NCBI GenBank assembly: GCA_964450685.1
Contig: CAYVDN010000011.1
Span: forward strand, 1 to 64,000
DNA length: 64,000 nt
From: JBAOHV01 sp964450685
Lineage (GTDB): Bacteria; Actinomycetota; Acidimicrobiia; Acidimicrobiales; Microtrichaceae
Reading direction: 5' to 3'
Both the position numbers and the translations under genes were made by a program. Of the stretch, positions 19,194-27,120 are shown piece by piece (the stretch's first letter is position 1; each line of letters begins with the position of its first letter). The notes beneath the pieces are model-generated. The model was not told the origin of the DNA, searched no databases, and saw only the letters and a program-made list of their open reading frames with translations.

Positions 19194-20506
19194 TCAGGCC
19201 TTCTTGGCTGGTGCCTTCTTGGCTGGTGCCTTCTTGGCTGGTGCCTTCTTGGCTGGTGCCTTCTTGGNNNNNNNNNNNNNNNNNNNNNNNNNNNNNNNNN
19301 NNNNNNNNNNNNNNNNNNNNNNNNNNNNNNNNNNNNNNNNNNNNNNNNNNNNNNNNNNNNNNNNNNNTTCTTGGCTGGTGCCTTCTTGGCTGGTGCCTTC
19401 TTGGCTGGTGCCTTCTTGGCTGCCACGGTTTCCTCCTCGGCGGGCTCGTTCGAGTCCGTTGGTGTGGTGATGTCGTCCCCGTCGTTCGGCGCGTCGTCAG
19501 GTGACTCCGTGCTTGCTGCCGAGGTGGACGTGTCGACTTCGATGGTTTCGAAGCCGGGTAGTGCAAGGTCGATGCCGCGTCGCGGCGTGTCGAATCCCTG
19601 CACGATGAAGGGGCGAACCTCGCCGATCGTCAGCACCTCACGGGCGCTGCGCGGCGCTGGATCGCCCATCGATTTGAGCGAGATGTAGCAACGGGCATTA
19701 CCGACGGTGGCGTACGCGCCGTGGCTGGAGAACTCGGTCACGGTCGCGTCGACGGTCTTGCCGAGGCCGTGATCTGTGACGAAGGCCAGGAAGTCCAACG
19801 GCAAGTTGATCGCCTCAGCCTTGGTCCTGCGGGAGCGATCCGACTTCTTGCTCGCACGATCCCGCTTCTCCCCGGACCCCGATTCCTTGGGTTTCGCTTC
19901 CTTTGACGCCCTGGAAGGCTTCGACGACTTGGCGGTGCTCGCAGAGTTGGTCGCCTTTGTCGCAGTGGCGGACCTGGTCGACTTCCTTGCCTTGGTCGCC
20001 TTGGCCGATCCGCTCGCTGCTGACTTCTTGGGGGCCTCTGCACTGCCTGCCTTCTTGGCGGCCTTGGTGGCTCGGCGGCTCACCGGTCCGCGCACCGGAA
20101 CGCGGGCGACGTAGACCCACCCGACTCCCGGAACGGGCTTGCCTCCCCACAGTCGGTCCTCGTCGAACAACCATTCGTAGGTCGCGTGGAACTCCTGGAA
20201 CGAGTCGTTCGACAGGACCGTCGCCCCCGAGATCTCCGCGATCTGCAGGACGAACGCATCTCCACGGCCGACCGCACCGGCGGGTGGCGTCAGCAGCTCT
20301 CCGGCGAGCACCGCCTCCTCGTACGCCTCGCGCTCGGTCTGATCGATGCGATGCGCGAACGTCGCGTCGACGACGACGACGACGTTGTCGAAGGGGTGCT
20401 CCTTGAGGAAGTCGCTCACCGCCTCGTCCAGCTGCGCGAGTGAGGGCGCGGTGCGACCCTCGGTGGCGATGTTCGATCCGTCGACGACGAGTTGGGAGGT
20501 GGTCAT
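19194..20506 (-). CDS. NYN-domain nuclease-like protein with S1-like domain and KKAPA-repeat tail (interrupted by N gap)
   Basis: Domains in order: residues 1-140, a NYN/Zc3h12a-like PIN nuclease fold with acidic positions in LVVDGSN, VVVDATFAHR, GRGDAFVLQ and SNDSFQEF; 150-235, a Lys/Ser/Ala-rich linker; 240-320, an S1/OB-like segment (VDATVTEFSSHGAYA ... RRGIDLALP); then an acidic stretch and a Lys-Ala-Pro tail of KKAPA pentapeptides resembling histone H1 or HU tails. The 100-N gap at 19268-19367 lies in the tail. Repeats are 15 bp, so any copy number keeps the frame, and the natural end is ...PAKKA with TGA at 19194-19196; the downstream frame seen with 100 Ns is an artefact. RNA cleavage or binding is inferred from folds only. 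Confidence 0.75.
19201..19418. repeat. 15-bp tandem repeat (KKAPA codons) spanning assembly gap 1
   Basis: Unit ttcttggctggtgcc: four full copies at 19201-19260 plus a partial one before the gap, and three full copies at 19368-19412 plus a partial one after it. The last 52 bases before the gap equal the first 52 after it. True copy number is unknown. Confidence 0.92.
19268..19367. other. Assembly gap 1 (100 N)
   Basis: A fixed-size run of 100 Ns placed inside a short tandem repeat; its length carries no information. Confidence 0.98.
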
Positions 20507-20608
20507 CTCGATGCATCAGTGAAGCAGGGTTTGGTCTGAAAGCGGCGGAAATCTTCGGACGTTCCTCGATGCGTCCTTCCGGAGTCGACACCGAAAGAGG
20601 TGTTCCCT

Positions 20609-20623
20609 TACCCCGTAGGGGTA
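20609..20623. promoter_or_regulatory. CsoR/RicR-like palindrome TACCC-N5-GGGTA
   Basis: The 15-bp palindrome matches the copper-responsive CsoR/RicR operator core TACCC-N5-GGGTA known from mycobacteria. It sits 10 bases upstream of the TAGGCT -10 box of the HAD gene, where a bound repressor would block RNA polymerase. No CsoR gene is in the window. Confidence 0.45.
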
Positions 20624-20633
20624 TCGGCGGCTG

Positions 20634-20639
20634 TAGGCT
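20634..20639 (+). promoter_or_regulatory. -10 box of the HAD hydrolase gene
   Basis: TAGGCT seven bases before GTG 20647; decides the start within a longer open frame and implies a leaderless mRNA. Confidence 0.6.
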
Positions 20640-20646
20640 CTCCGCC

Positions 20647-21273
20647 GTGATACGTGCGGTGCTGTTCGACTTCGGAGGGGTGATCCTGTCGAGCCCTTTC
20701 GACGCCTTCGCCGATTACGAGCGGCGCGCCGGACTGCCGGCCGACTTCATCCGGAGCGTGAACTCGACCGCCCCCGACACGAACGCGTGGGCCCGTCTCG
20801 AACGCAACGAGATCTCGATCGAGGAGTTCGTGGGGGTCTTCGAGTCTGAGGCTCTCGCTCTCGGCCATCGTGTCGATGGTCTCGAGGTCCTCGCCTGTCT
20901 CCGGGGTGAGCTCCGTCCGCGGATGGTCGAGGCAGTCAGGCGCTGCCACGATCGCGGGCTGACCGCGCTGCTCACCAACAACATCGTTTCCGGCTCGCCG
21001 CACTGGTCGAGCGGTGGCAGTTTCGCCGATCTGCTGGAGCACTTCGACGTGGTGGTCGAGTCGTCCGTGGTCGGAGTACGCAAACCCGAGCGGCGGTTCT
21101 ACGAGATCGCCCTCGAGGAGTTGGGTGTCGCTGCCGCCGACGCCGTGTTCCTCGACGACTTGGGGGTCAACCTCAAACCAGCACGGGCCATGGGAATGAG
21201 GACGATCAAGGTCCAGGACCCCGACGTCGCGATCGCTCAGTTGGAGGAGATTCTGGGCGTCTCGCTGAGCTGA
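20647..21273 (+). CDS. HAD-superfamily hydrolase (YihX / epoxide-hydrolase N-terminal type)
   Basis: A 208-residue HAD phosphatase-like protein. Motif I is DFGGV with nucleophile Asp8 and glycine in place of the usual second Asp, as in YihX and the N-terminal domain of soluble epoxide hydrolase or ACAD10. Later motifs are LLTNN (II), GVRKPERRFY with Lys (III) and FLDDLGVN (IV). Substrate unknown. The start is GTG 20647, set by the TAGGCT box; the open frame upstream to 20440 is rejected. A CsoR-like palindrome lies just upstream. Convergent with kgd, with only two bases between stops. Confidence 0.85.
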   Translation: MIRAVLFDFGGVILSSPFDAFADYERRAGLPADFIRSVNSTAPDTNAWARLERNEISIEEFVGVFESEALALGHRVDGLEVLACLRGELRPRMVEAVRRCHDRGLTALLTNNIVSGSPHWSSGGSFADLLEHFDVVVESSVVGVRKPERRFYEIALEELGVAAADAVFLDDLGVNLKPARAMGMRTIKVQDPDVAIAQLEEILGVSLS

Positions 21274-21275
21274 GC

Positions 21276-24200
21276 TCAGCCGAATGGGCCGTCGGCCCTG
21301 GACTCCAGTGGTGCGAAGGCGGCCGCCAGGATCATGTTCTGCTCCTGAGCGTGGATCGCATGGCTGCCGGTCGCGGGGCTTCCCTCGTCGGCCCGGCTGA
21401 TCCGACGGATCTCGTAGCGGCCCGACAGCGCCTCGTAGAGACGGCCCTTGATCGCGTTCCAGGGGCCCATGTTCTCGGGCTCCTCCTGCAACCACACGAC
21501 CTCGGTGGCGTTGGGGAACCTGTCGAGCTCCTTGAAGATCGCCTCGTAAGGCCACGGGTACAGCTGCTCGACGCGGGCCACCGCGACGTCGACGCCGAGC
21601 TCGTCGCGCATCGTGGTCGCCTCCTGGCCGATCTTGCCCGATGCCAGGACGAGTCTGGTCACCTTCGCCGGATCGAGAGCTGTCGACGAGTCGCCGATGA
21701 GCTCCTCGAAGGAGCCGTGGGTCAGCGAGTCGACCGCCGACCGGTAACGCTTGTCGCGCAATCCTGACTTCGGGGTGCAAACGACGAGGGGCTTACGGAC
21801 GCTGCGGTGGATCTGGCGTCGTAGCAGGTGGAAGTACTGGGCGGCCGTCGTCGGCTGACAGACCTGAATGTTGTCCTTGGCGCACAACGTGAGGAATCTC
21901 TCGAGTCGTGCTGATGAGTGCTCGGGGCCCTGGCCCTCGTAGCCGTGGGGGAGCAGCATCACCAGCCCCGACACCTGACCCCACTTGTCCTCGGCCGCGA
22001 CGATGTATTGATCGATGATGATCTGTGCGCCGTTGGTGAAGTCACCGAACTGCGCCTCCCACATGACGAGTGCGTCGGGGTTCTTGACCGTGTAGCCGTA
22101 CTCGAAGCCGAGCGCCGCGTACTCACTGAGGAGCGAGTCGTAGATCCAGAGCTCTGTGTTCGGCGGGTCGGCCAATGTGGCCAGAGGGACGAACTCGGTC
22201 CCGTCGTCGTAGTCGAACAATGTCGAGTGACGATGCGAGAACGTGCCTCGACGGGAGTCCTGGCCAGCCAGCCTGACCGACGTGCCCTCGCGAAGGAGCG
22301 AGCCGAATGCGAGCGCCTCGGCGAGCGCCCAGTCGACCTCGCCACTCTCGAACATGGTGTCGCGGGCCGCCAACTGCTTCGAGAGCTTGGGGTGGGTGCG
22401 GAAGCCGTCGGGCGTGTTGGCCAACGCGCTGTAGACCGTGTCGAGGTCGCCACGGTCCAAGCCTGTGGCCACATGTGGCAGTACGCCCTTGGCCGGCGGG
22501 TGCGGCGCGGCGACGAACTCCTCGTCAGGTGCGCCCTGTCGGGTCTCGTCGAGCGCTCTCTGGAGGCGACCGTGGAAGTCCTCGAGCGCGGACTCCGCCT
22601 GTTCCATCGTGAAGTCACCGCGTCGGACGAGCGTCTCGACGTAGCGCTTGCGCACCCCGCGTAGCTGGTCGATGGTGCGGTACATGAGCGGCTGGGTGTA
22701 GCTGGGGTCGTCGCCCTCGTTGTGACCGTGACGGCGGTAGCACACCATGTCGATCACGATGTCCTTGTGGAACCGCTGGCGGTAGGCGAACGCCAGCCGC
22801 GCGACACGCACGCACGCCTCGGGGTCGTCGCCGTTGACGTGGATGATCGGCGCCTGGACCGCCTTTGCTATGTCGGTGCAGTACTCGGAGCTGCGGGCCG
22901 ACTCCGGCGGTGTGGTGAAGCCGAGCTGGTTGTTGACGATCACGTGGATCGTGCCACCGACCCGGTAGCCCTTGATGAGCGACAGGTTGAGCGTCTCGGC
23001 GACCACGCCCTGGCCTGCGAACGCGGCGTCACCGTGCATCAGGATCGGCAGGACCGGGAAGCGCCGAGATGTGTCGTAGGGGATCTGATCCATCCGGGCC
23101 CGTGCCATGCCCTCGACCACGGGGTTCACCGCCTCGAGATGGGAAGGGTTGGCAGCCAGGCTGAGGGGGATCGACGCGCCGGTGCGTGACTCGAACACGC
23201 CCTCCTCGCCGAGGTGGTACTTCACGTCGCCGGAACCCTGGATCGAGTCGGGATCGACGTACCCCTCGAACTCCCTGAAGAGCTGCGCGTACGACTTGCC
23301 GACGATGTTCGCCAGCACGTTCAGACGGCCACGGTGCGACATCCCGAGCACCGCCGAGTCAAGCCCCGAGTCGGCTGCCTCCTCGAGGATCGCGTCGAGG
23401 ATGGGGATCAGTGATTCGGCACCTTCGAGCCCGAACCGCTTCTGGCCCAGGTACTTGGTCCCGAGGAACTTCTCGAGGGCTTCGGCGGCATTGAGCTGGT
23501 CGAGGATGTGGCGTTGGTCATCGACGTCGAGCTTGGTGTTGGCACCCTCGACCTGCTCCTGGATCCAGCGCTTCTCCTCCGGCTCCTGGATGTGCATGTA
23601 CTCGATGCCGACCGTGCGACAGTAGGCGTCGCGCAGGATGTGGAGGATCTCCCCCAACGGCAGTCGACGGGTCTCACCGACCGACGCGTAGATGCCGACG
23701 TCGCCGCCGGTGAGGAACTCGCGGTCCAGGTCCCAGATGGTGAGGCCGTAAGAGGCCGGGTCCAGCTCGGAGTGCATCTCGGGCGCGTCCGCAGCGAGTG
23801 GGTCCAGGTCCGCGATCAGGTGACCGCGCACCCGGTACATGTTGATGAGCGCAGAGACCTGCATCTGCTTGACGACCTGAGCGGACTCGACGTCGCCGGG
23901 GTTGACGTCGCGGCGCCACTGGACCGCCTCGTATGGAACTCCGATGGAACGGAAGACCTCTTCGTAGAAGCCGTTCTCACCCAGGAGGAGGCGGTCGACG
24001 TGCTGGAGGAGCAGCCCTGACTCGGCACCCTGGATGATCCGATGGTCATACGTCGAGGAGATCGTGATGACCTTCGAGATCCCGAGATCAGCGATCGTCC
24101 TCGGATCAGCCCCGGCGAAGGCGGTCGGGTAGGTGAGCGAGCCGACGCCGATGATCGCCCCCTGGCCCGGCATGAGCCTGGGGACGGAACGCTCAGTGCC

Positions 24201-24998
24201 GATGGTTCCCGGATTGGTGAGAGTGACCGTCACCCCGGAGAAGTCGTCGACCGTGAGCTTGTTCGTCTTGGCCTTGCGGACGAGCTCGTCGTAGAGAGCC
24301 ATGTAGCCGGCGAAGTCGAGCGTGTCGGCGTTCTTGATGCAGGGGACCAGCAGTGATCGTGTGCCGTCCTTCTTCTCCATGTCGATAGCGATGCCCAGCC
24401 CGACGTGCTCGTTGCGGACCAGGCGCGGAACGCCGTCGGGTCCGGCGAGGAACGAGTTGTTCAACGCAGGCATGTGATCCGCGATGGCGCGCACGAGTGC
24501 GTAGCCGATCAGGTGGGTGAAGCTGACCTTGCCGCCGCGGGTCCTGCCCAGGTACCCGTTGATCACGTTGCGGTTGACCTCCAGGAGCTTGGCGGGTACT
24601 TCGCGGAACGAAGTGGCTGTGGGAACCTCGAGCGAGGCCTCCATGTTGGTAACGATCCGTGCGCCCACACCGCGGATCGGGTCGCCGGGCACGGTGGCCT
24701 CGTCCACGGTCGACGTGGCTGCTGGAGCCGTCGCCGCGCTCGGAGCGGGAGTCGCCGGTGCTGTCACCGCCTGAGTGGTTGCCGGGGCCGGAGTCGTCGG
24801 CACTGAAGTGCCTGCCGGGGCAGGGGGAGCGGCGGTAGGGGAGTCCGCGGCCGCCGTGCGCCCCGGCGGACGATAGTCAGCGAAGAACTCGCGCCAGCTG
24901 GCAGAGACCGACGCCGGGTCGCTCAGGAAACGTTCGTGCATCTCCTCTACCAACCACGCGTTGGGTCCGAGGGATTCAGAGGGGTTGTCGTCGGCCAC
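21276..24998 (-). CDS. kgd: Multifunctional 2-oxoglutarate decarboxylase/dehydrogenase E2-E1 fusion (Kgd)
   Basis: A 1240-residue fused enzyme typical of actinobacteria. It has a short E1 N-terminal helix (LGPNAWLVEEMHERFLSDP), an Ala/Pro/Thr linker of about 70 residues, an E2 succinyltransferase catalytic domain without lipoyl domain (ending STYDHRIIQGAESG), then a ThDP-dependent E1 (FGMSHRGRLNVLANIVGKS, GDAAFAGQG) and transketolase C-terminal domain. It decarboxylates 2-oxoglutarate in the TCA cycle. The start is GTG 24998 (VADDNPSES), fixed by TAGCAT at 25006-25011 (minus strand), seven bases upstream; the longer frame to 25049 is rejected. Confidence 0.96.
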   Translation of the reverse strand: MADDNPSESLGPNAWLVEEMHERFLSDPASVSASWREFFADYRPPGRTAAADSPTAAPPAPAGTSVPTTPAPATTQAVTAPATPAPSAATAPAATSTVDEATVPGDPIRGVGARIVTNMEASLEVPTATSFREVPAKLLEVNRNVINGYLGRTRGGKVSFTHLIGYALVRAIADHMPALNNSFLAGPDGVPRLVRNEHVGLGIAIDMEKKDGTRSLLVPCIKNADTLDFAGYMALYDELVRKAKTNKLTVDDFSGVTVTLTNPGTIGTERSVPRLMPGQGAIIGVGSLTYPTAFAGADPRTIADLGISKVITISSTYDHRIIQGAESGLLLQHVDRLLLGENGFYEEVFRSIGVPYEAVQWRRDVNPGDVESAQVVKQMQVSALINMYRVRGHLIADLDPLAADAPEMHSELDPASYGLTIWDLDREFLTGGDVGIYASVGETRRLPLGEILHILRDAYCRTVGIEYMHIQEPEEKRWIQEQVEGANTKLDVDDQRHILDQLNAAEALEKFLGTKYLGQKRFGLEGAESLIPILDAILEEAADSGLDSAVLGMSHRGRLNVLANIVGKSYAQLFREFEGYVDPDSIQGSGDVKYHLGEEGVFESRTGASIPLSLAANPSHLEAVNPVVEGMARARMDQIPYDTSRRFPVLPILMHGDAAFAGQGVVAETLNLSLIKGYRVGGTIHVIVNNQLGFTTPPESARSSEYCTDIAKAVQAPIIHVNGDDPEACVRVARLAFAYRQRFHKDIVIDMVCYRRHGHNEGDDPSYTQPLMYRTIDQLRGVRKRYVETLVRRGDFTMEQAESALEDFHGRLQRALDETRQGAPDEEFVAAPHPPAKGVLPHVATGLDRGDLDTVYSALANTPDGFRTHPKLSKQLAARDTMFESGEVDWALAEALAFGSLLREGTSVRLAGQDSRRGTFSHRHSTLFDYDDGTEFVPLATLADPPNTELWIYDSLLSEYAALGFEYGYTVKNPDALVMWEAQFGDFTNGAQIIIDQYIVAAEDKWGQVSGLVMLLPHGYEGQGPEHSSARLERFLTLCAKDNIQVCQPTTAAQYFHLLRRQIHRSVRKPLVVCTPKSGLRDKRYRSAVDSLTHGSFEELIGDSSTALDPAKVTRLVLASGKIGQEATTMRDELGVDVAVARVEQLYPWPYEAIFKELDRFPNATEVVWLQEEPENMGPWNAIKGRLYEALSGRYEIRRISRADEGSPATGSHAIHAQEQNMILAAAFAPLESRADGPFG

Positions 24999-25005
24999 GG
25001 CACCG

Positions 25006-25011
25006 ATGCTA
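25006..25011 (-). promoter_or_regulatory. -10 box of kgd
   Basis: TAGCAT on the minus strand, seven bases before GTG 24998; divergent from the xth box at 25060-25065, so about 50 bases separate two opposite -10 elements. Confidence 0.6.
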
Positions 25012-25059
25012 CTTGCCGCCGTGGGGCCTTCCGGGACAGCCAACGCCACTGTCGGCGCC

Positions 25060-25065
25060 TAGATT
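25060..25065 (+). promoter_or_regulatory. -10 box of xth
   Basis: TAGATT, seven bases before GTG 25073; sets the xth start and suggests a leaderless mRNA. Confidence 0.6.
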
Positions 25066-25072
25066 CGCCGCT

Positions 25073-25849
25073 GTGCTCATCGCCACCTGGAACGTGAACT
25101 CGCTCAACGCCCGCATGCCCCGGGTGCAGGAGTGGCTCGAGCAGGTCCAACCGGACGTGCTCTGCATGCAGGAGACGAAGATGAGCGACGCGCAGTTCCC
25201 TGCTCTGGATTTCCAGAGGCTGGGCTACGACAGCGTCCACCATGGACAGGGTCGTTGGAACGGTGTGGCGATCCTCTCCCGCGTCGGGCTGGAGGACCCG
25301 GTGTACGGCTTCGACGACGGCGACGATCCCGATCCCGACGCACGGATCGTCTGGGCTCGCTGCAACGGGGTCGTGGTCTGCTCCGTGTACGTGCCGAACG
25401 GTCGCGCTCTCGACGACGACCACTACCGCTACAAGCTCGATTGGCTAGCGAGGCTGCGACGGCTGCTCGACACCAGCTACTCGCCCGATGAACACCTGGT
25501 GATTCTCGGCGACTGGAACGTCACACCCGCCGACATCGACGTGTGGGATCCGGCTGCCTTCGTCGGGAGCACACACGTGAGCGGGCCGGAACGCGAAGCG
25601 ATCGCCGCGCTCCGTGATTGGGGGCTGGTCGACACGCTGAGGGAGCGCTACCCGCAGGACGGCATCTACAGCTACTGGGACTATCGCAACGGCGACTTCC
25701 ACAAGCGGCGTGGCATGCGCATCGACTACCTCCTGTCCAGCACGTCACTGGCGCAACGGTCGGTCGCCGACCTGATCGATCGCAACGCCCGCAAGGGGAC
25801 CAAGCCTTCAGACCATGCGCCGGTCATGGCGGAGTTCGACGTTCCATGA
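25073..25849 (+). CDS. xth: Exodeoxyribonuclease III / AP endonuclease (Xth)
   Basis: A 258-residue EEP-superfamily nuclease that cleaves 5' to abasic sites and trims 3' ends in base-excision repair. Motifs are ATWNVNSLNAR at the N-terminus, VLCMQETKM with the metal-binding Glu, LGDWNVTPADIDVWDP and the C-terminal RIDYLLSS...PSDHAPV. Start GTG 25073 follows the -10 box by seven bases. The TGA overlaps the ATG of the thioesterase gene (ATGA). Confidence 0.93.
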   Translation: MLIATWNVNSLNARMPRVQEWLEQVQPDVLCMQETKMSDAQFPALDFQRLGYDSVHHGQGRWNGVAILSRVGLEDPVYGFDDGDDPDPDARIVWARCNGVVVCSVYVPNGRALDDDHYRYKLDWLARLRRLLDTSYSPDEHLVILGDWNVTPADIDVWDPAAFVGSTHVSGPEREAIAALRDWGLVDTLRERYPQDGIYSYWDYRNGDFHKRRGMRIDYLLSSTSLAQRSVADLIDRNARKGTKPSDHAPVMAEFDVP

Positions 25850-26655
25850 GTAGCGAAGCGCTCGGGAGCAGCGGGTCCACCGGGAGCGAGTCCGTGGGGA
25901 GCAGCCGTACGTCGGCGAGTGGCGAGACCACGGTCGACAGGTCCCTGGTCAGTCCCCGGATCGAGGGTCTCGCTGGCCTCGAGTCCACCCCGCGGCGCAG
26001 CGAGGAGCGTCGCCTGGCTGCAGCTATCCGCAAGGTGATCGACCTGCTGGTGATGACGACGGCCTCTACCGAGGAGCTCCGCCGAGCGGCCGGCGAGGTG
26101 GAGGACCTGGCTGACCTCCTGGCAAGTTTCCCGGCGGGCCAGACCTACCGGGGTTTCGCCGAGTCGGCGATAGCGGGACAGGAGTCGGGTGGATTCACCC
26201 GCGATGACCCCGAGTGGGCGGCCTTCTTCGACCACAGTCCGCTGATCGGCCTGGCCAACCCGCTGTCGCCGCCGTTGCGTCTCGAGTACCGCGGTGATCG
26301 AGTCCACGGCTCCGTCAACTTCGGTGCCGCCTACGAGGGGCCGCCCGGATGCGTGCACGGTGGCTACGTGGCGGCCGTGTTCGACGAGCTGCTGGGTGCT
26401 ACCCAGTCGCTGTCCGGTGGACAGGGGATGACCGCTCACCTGGGAGTCGACTACCGACGTCCGACTCCGTTGGGAGTACCGCTGGAACTGGAGGGCTGGT
26501 TCGAACGGAGCGAGGGACGCAAGATCTTCACCCGGGCTCAGATGCGCGCCGATGGCGAACTCGTGGCAGAGGCGGACGGGCTCTTCGTGGCCTTCGACCC
26601 CGGGACGTTCGCGGCGCTGCTGGCGTCGCGTGACGAGTCGATGGACCAGCCCTGA
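25846..26655 (+). CDS. PaaI-family thioesterase with N-terminal extension
   Basis: A 269-residue protein. The C-terminal half is a hotdog fold with the PaaI/THEM4-type motif GPPGCVHGGYVAAVFDELLG and the following DYRRPTPLGVPLELEG strand, predicted to hydrolyse acyl-CoA. The first roughly 120 residues are a Ser/Gly-rich start followed by a helical region without a recognised domain. It is coupled to xth by an ATGA overlap, an odd pairing that probably reflects shared transcription only. Confidence 0.85.
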   Translation: MSSEALGSSGSTGSESVGSSRTSASGETTVDRSLVSPRIEGLAGLESTPRRSEERRLAAAIRKVIDLLVMTTASTEELRRAAGEVEDLADLLASFPAGQTYRGFAESAIAGQESGGFTRDDPEWAAFFDHSPLIGLANPLSPPLRLEYRGDRVHGSVNFGAAYEGPPGCVHGGYVAAVFDELLGATQSLSGGQGMTAHLGVDYRRPTPLGVPLELEGWFERSEGRKIFTRAQMRADGELVAEADGLFVAFDPGTFAALLASRDESMDQP

Positions 26656-26696
26656 TCCTCGGCCCGGAGTCGGACGGGATCGACGAGACTGGCGCG

Positions 26697-27113
26697 ATGT
26701 CGCACCCGATCATGTTCGACGACGCGGACCCGCTGCTGGGGCGGATTCGTGATCTGGCGCTCGCCCTGCCGGGTGCGGACGAGAAGGTCTCACACGGAAG
26801 GCCGGCGTTCTTCACCAAGAAGATCTTCGCCTATTACGGCGGGTCGGAACGCATCGACGGAGACTGGGTGCAGCACCCATGGGCGGTGATCGTCATGGTG
26901 GATCCCGAGGAACGCCCGGCCGTCGAACAGGACGACAGGGTGTTCGTGCCGGCGTACCTGGGGCCGTACGGCTGGCTCGGCATCGATCTGGTGCCCGACG
27001 GTTCGCCGGGCCACGACACGGTGGACTGGAACGAGGTCGCAGAGCTGCTCGATGCTTCGTTCCGTCTGACCGCGCCTACGCGGTGCGTGCGCGAGCTGGA
27101 CGAGAAGGGGTAG
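26697..27113 (+). CDS. MmcQ/YjbR family protein
   Basis: A 138-residue single-domain protein of the MmcQ/YjbR family (alpha-beta fold resembling DNA-binding proteins, function unknown). Characteristic segments are LALALPGADEKVSHGRPAFFTKKIFAYYGG and GWLGIDLVPDG...VAELLDASFRL. Start ATG 26697 matches the family N-terminus. Convergent with the helicase gene, seven bases between stops. Confidence 0.85.
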   Translation: MSHPIMFDDADPLLGRIRDLALALPGADEKVSHGRPAFFTKKIFAYYGGSERIDGDWVQHPWAVIVMVDPEERPAVEQDDRVFVPAYLGPYGWLGIDLVPDGSPGHDTVDWNEVAELLDASFRLTAPTRCVRELDEKG

Positions 27114-27120
27114 CAGCCGG

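Noticed and set aside
19201..19418. Possible CRISPR array
   Set aside because: The repeats are 15 bp, directly adjacent without spacers, and encode KKAPA.
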